From: Chloroflexota bacterium
GTDB lineage: Bacteria > Chloroflexota > Dehalococcoidia > SZUA-161 > SpSt-899
NCBI GenBank assembly: GCA_018657655.1
Contig: JABHWQ010000354.1
Location: 1-5,510, forward strand
DNA: 5,510 nt
Reading direction: 5' to 3'
Below are positions 5,066-5,510 of the stretch, one piece after another. The first letter of the stretch is position 1. Every line of letters begins with the position of its first letter. The notes under the pieces were generated by a model. The model was not told where the DNA came from. It did not search any database and worked only from the letters and a program-made list of their open reading frames with translations. A program made the translations under genes and the position numbers.

Positions 5066-5094
5066 TTGACAATATGGGAATATATTGGTAGAAA
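5066..5094 (+). promoter_or_regulatory. Promoter of the CHC2 primase-like gene
   Basis: A perfect -35, TTGACA (5066-5071), is followed after 17 bases by TAGAAA (5089-5094, 4/6 match). The -10 is preceded by TGG (5086-5088), an extended -10 motif. The -10 lies 48 bases upstream of the primase start codon. Confidence 0.65.
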
Positions 5095-5105
5095 TATACC
5101 CATAT
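5072..5105. promoter_or_regulatory. Operator-like inverted repeat over the primase promoter
   Basis: ATATGGGAATAT (5072-5083) and ATATACCCATAT (5094-5105) are inverted copies with one mismatch, separated by ten bases. They fill the spacer and flank the -10 of the TTGACA promoter. A bound dimer or tetramer of the adjacent XRE protein would block RNA polymerase. Confidence 0.55.
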
Positions 5106-5142
5106 AGGTACTTATTAAGTTCCCTCAAAAACGGAGGTGAAA

Positions 5143-5510
5143 ATGCCCCGAATCGCCGCTGCGGAGCTGGAATCCCTTAAAAAGGACATCGACCTTGCTG
5201 CCCTGGTCCGGGCCAAGGGAGTGGAACTGAAACCTCACGGCAAGGACCTGCTTGGGCTGTGCCCCTTCCACGATGATAAAGAACCCTCTCTAGTCGTCAC
5301 CCCATCGAAGACCCTCTGGCACTGCCTGGGAGCCTGCCAAACCGGTGGCGACGTGATCCAGTGGGTTCAACAGGCCGAGGGGATCAGCTTCCGGCATGCG
5401 GTGGAACTGCTGCGGGACGGACAAGCGTCGAGGATCATAACTTCGGGAAAGGTCGCCAACCATTCACCAATCTCCCGGTTGCCCGCGCCGGTGGAACTCA
5501 CTGCCGATGA
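5143..5510 (+). CDS. CHC2 zinc-finger primase-like protein (5' part, runs off the window)
   Basis: The frame starts at ATG 5143 and stays open through the last full codon (122 residues visible), so it continues beyond the window. A strong GGAGG (5133-5137) lies five bases upstream. The visible part is a CHC2 zinc-binding domain as in DnaG-type primases: Cys40-x2-His43, then 17 residues, then Cys61-x3-Cys65, in the context LCPFHDDKEPSL...LWHCLGACQTGGDVIQWV. Known CHC2 fingers recognise template DNA. In full-length relatives the catalytic TOPRIM part lies further C-terminal and is not visible here. The second cysteine pair has three residues between, against the usual two of DnaG (HCFGCG). I recall that as typical of the mobile-element subfamily. 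The start MPRIAAAELESLKKDIDLAA also resembles large element-encoded primase-like proteins rather than housekeeping DnaG. Replication of an integrated element is the likely role. Domain certain, full architecture unknown. Confidence 0.9.
   Translation, partial: MPRIAAAELESLKKDIDLAALVRAKGVELKPHGKDLLGLCPFHDDKEPSLVVTPSKTLWHCLGACQTGGDVIQWVQQAEGISFRHAVELLRDGQASRIITSGKVANHSPISRLPAPVELTAD

Overview
The window looks like an environmental bacterial chromosome, most likely a Chloroflexota (Dehalococcoidia-like) genome. The RHS core signature (NPQSLNRYSYCLNNPLKYID), the 22-residue LRR lipoprotein ending in an 'IPQL..RGV' repeat and the DUF5684-plus-zinc-ribbon protein are all familiar to me from that group. 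This assignment is from memory, not from a search. The left half is visibly more A+T-rich than the primase gene at the right end, which suggests two DNA sources.

Left part (1-3240): a truncated, orphan RHS C-terminal gene with an unrecognised tip (96-1037, +); a secreted or lipid-anchored internalin-like leucine-rich-repeat protein (1167-2690, +, GTG start); and, convergent to it, a small three-helix membrane protein with a C-terminal zinc ribbon (2747-3229, -, TTG start). These are surface or envelope functions of the accessory kind. The RHS fragment has no RHS repeats upstream and no obvious immunity gene.

Middle (3230-3909): about 680 bases with no convincing gene but much structure. There are two adjacent 10-bp-stem hairpins, a further AT-rich hairpin, and two blocks of a degenerate 10-bp repeat around CGYAAAT. 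The second block runs about 220 bases in close to helical phase. The same 12-base sequence CGGGGAACTTCA sits just after a hairpin and just before each repeat block, so the region looks like two copies of one module.

Right part (3910-5510): this resembles the control and replication end of an integrated mobile element (ICE, plasmid-like or phage-like). A ribbon-helix-helix/SEC-C protein (3910-4302, -) has a 16-bp perfect palindrome just upstream, likely its own operator. Next is a 314-base spacer crowded with five possible hairpins, two of them mutually exclusive. A Cro/CI-type XRE repressor (4617-5000, -) follows, divergent from a CHC2 zinc-finger primase-like gene (5143 to the window end, +). 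The shared XRE/primase intergenic region holds a TTGACA promoter whose spacer and -10 are covered by an imperfect inverted repeat. The simplest reading is a repressor holding a replication gene in check. No integrase, tRNA, rRNA, CRISPR array or transposase was found.
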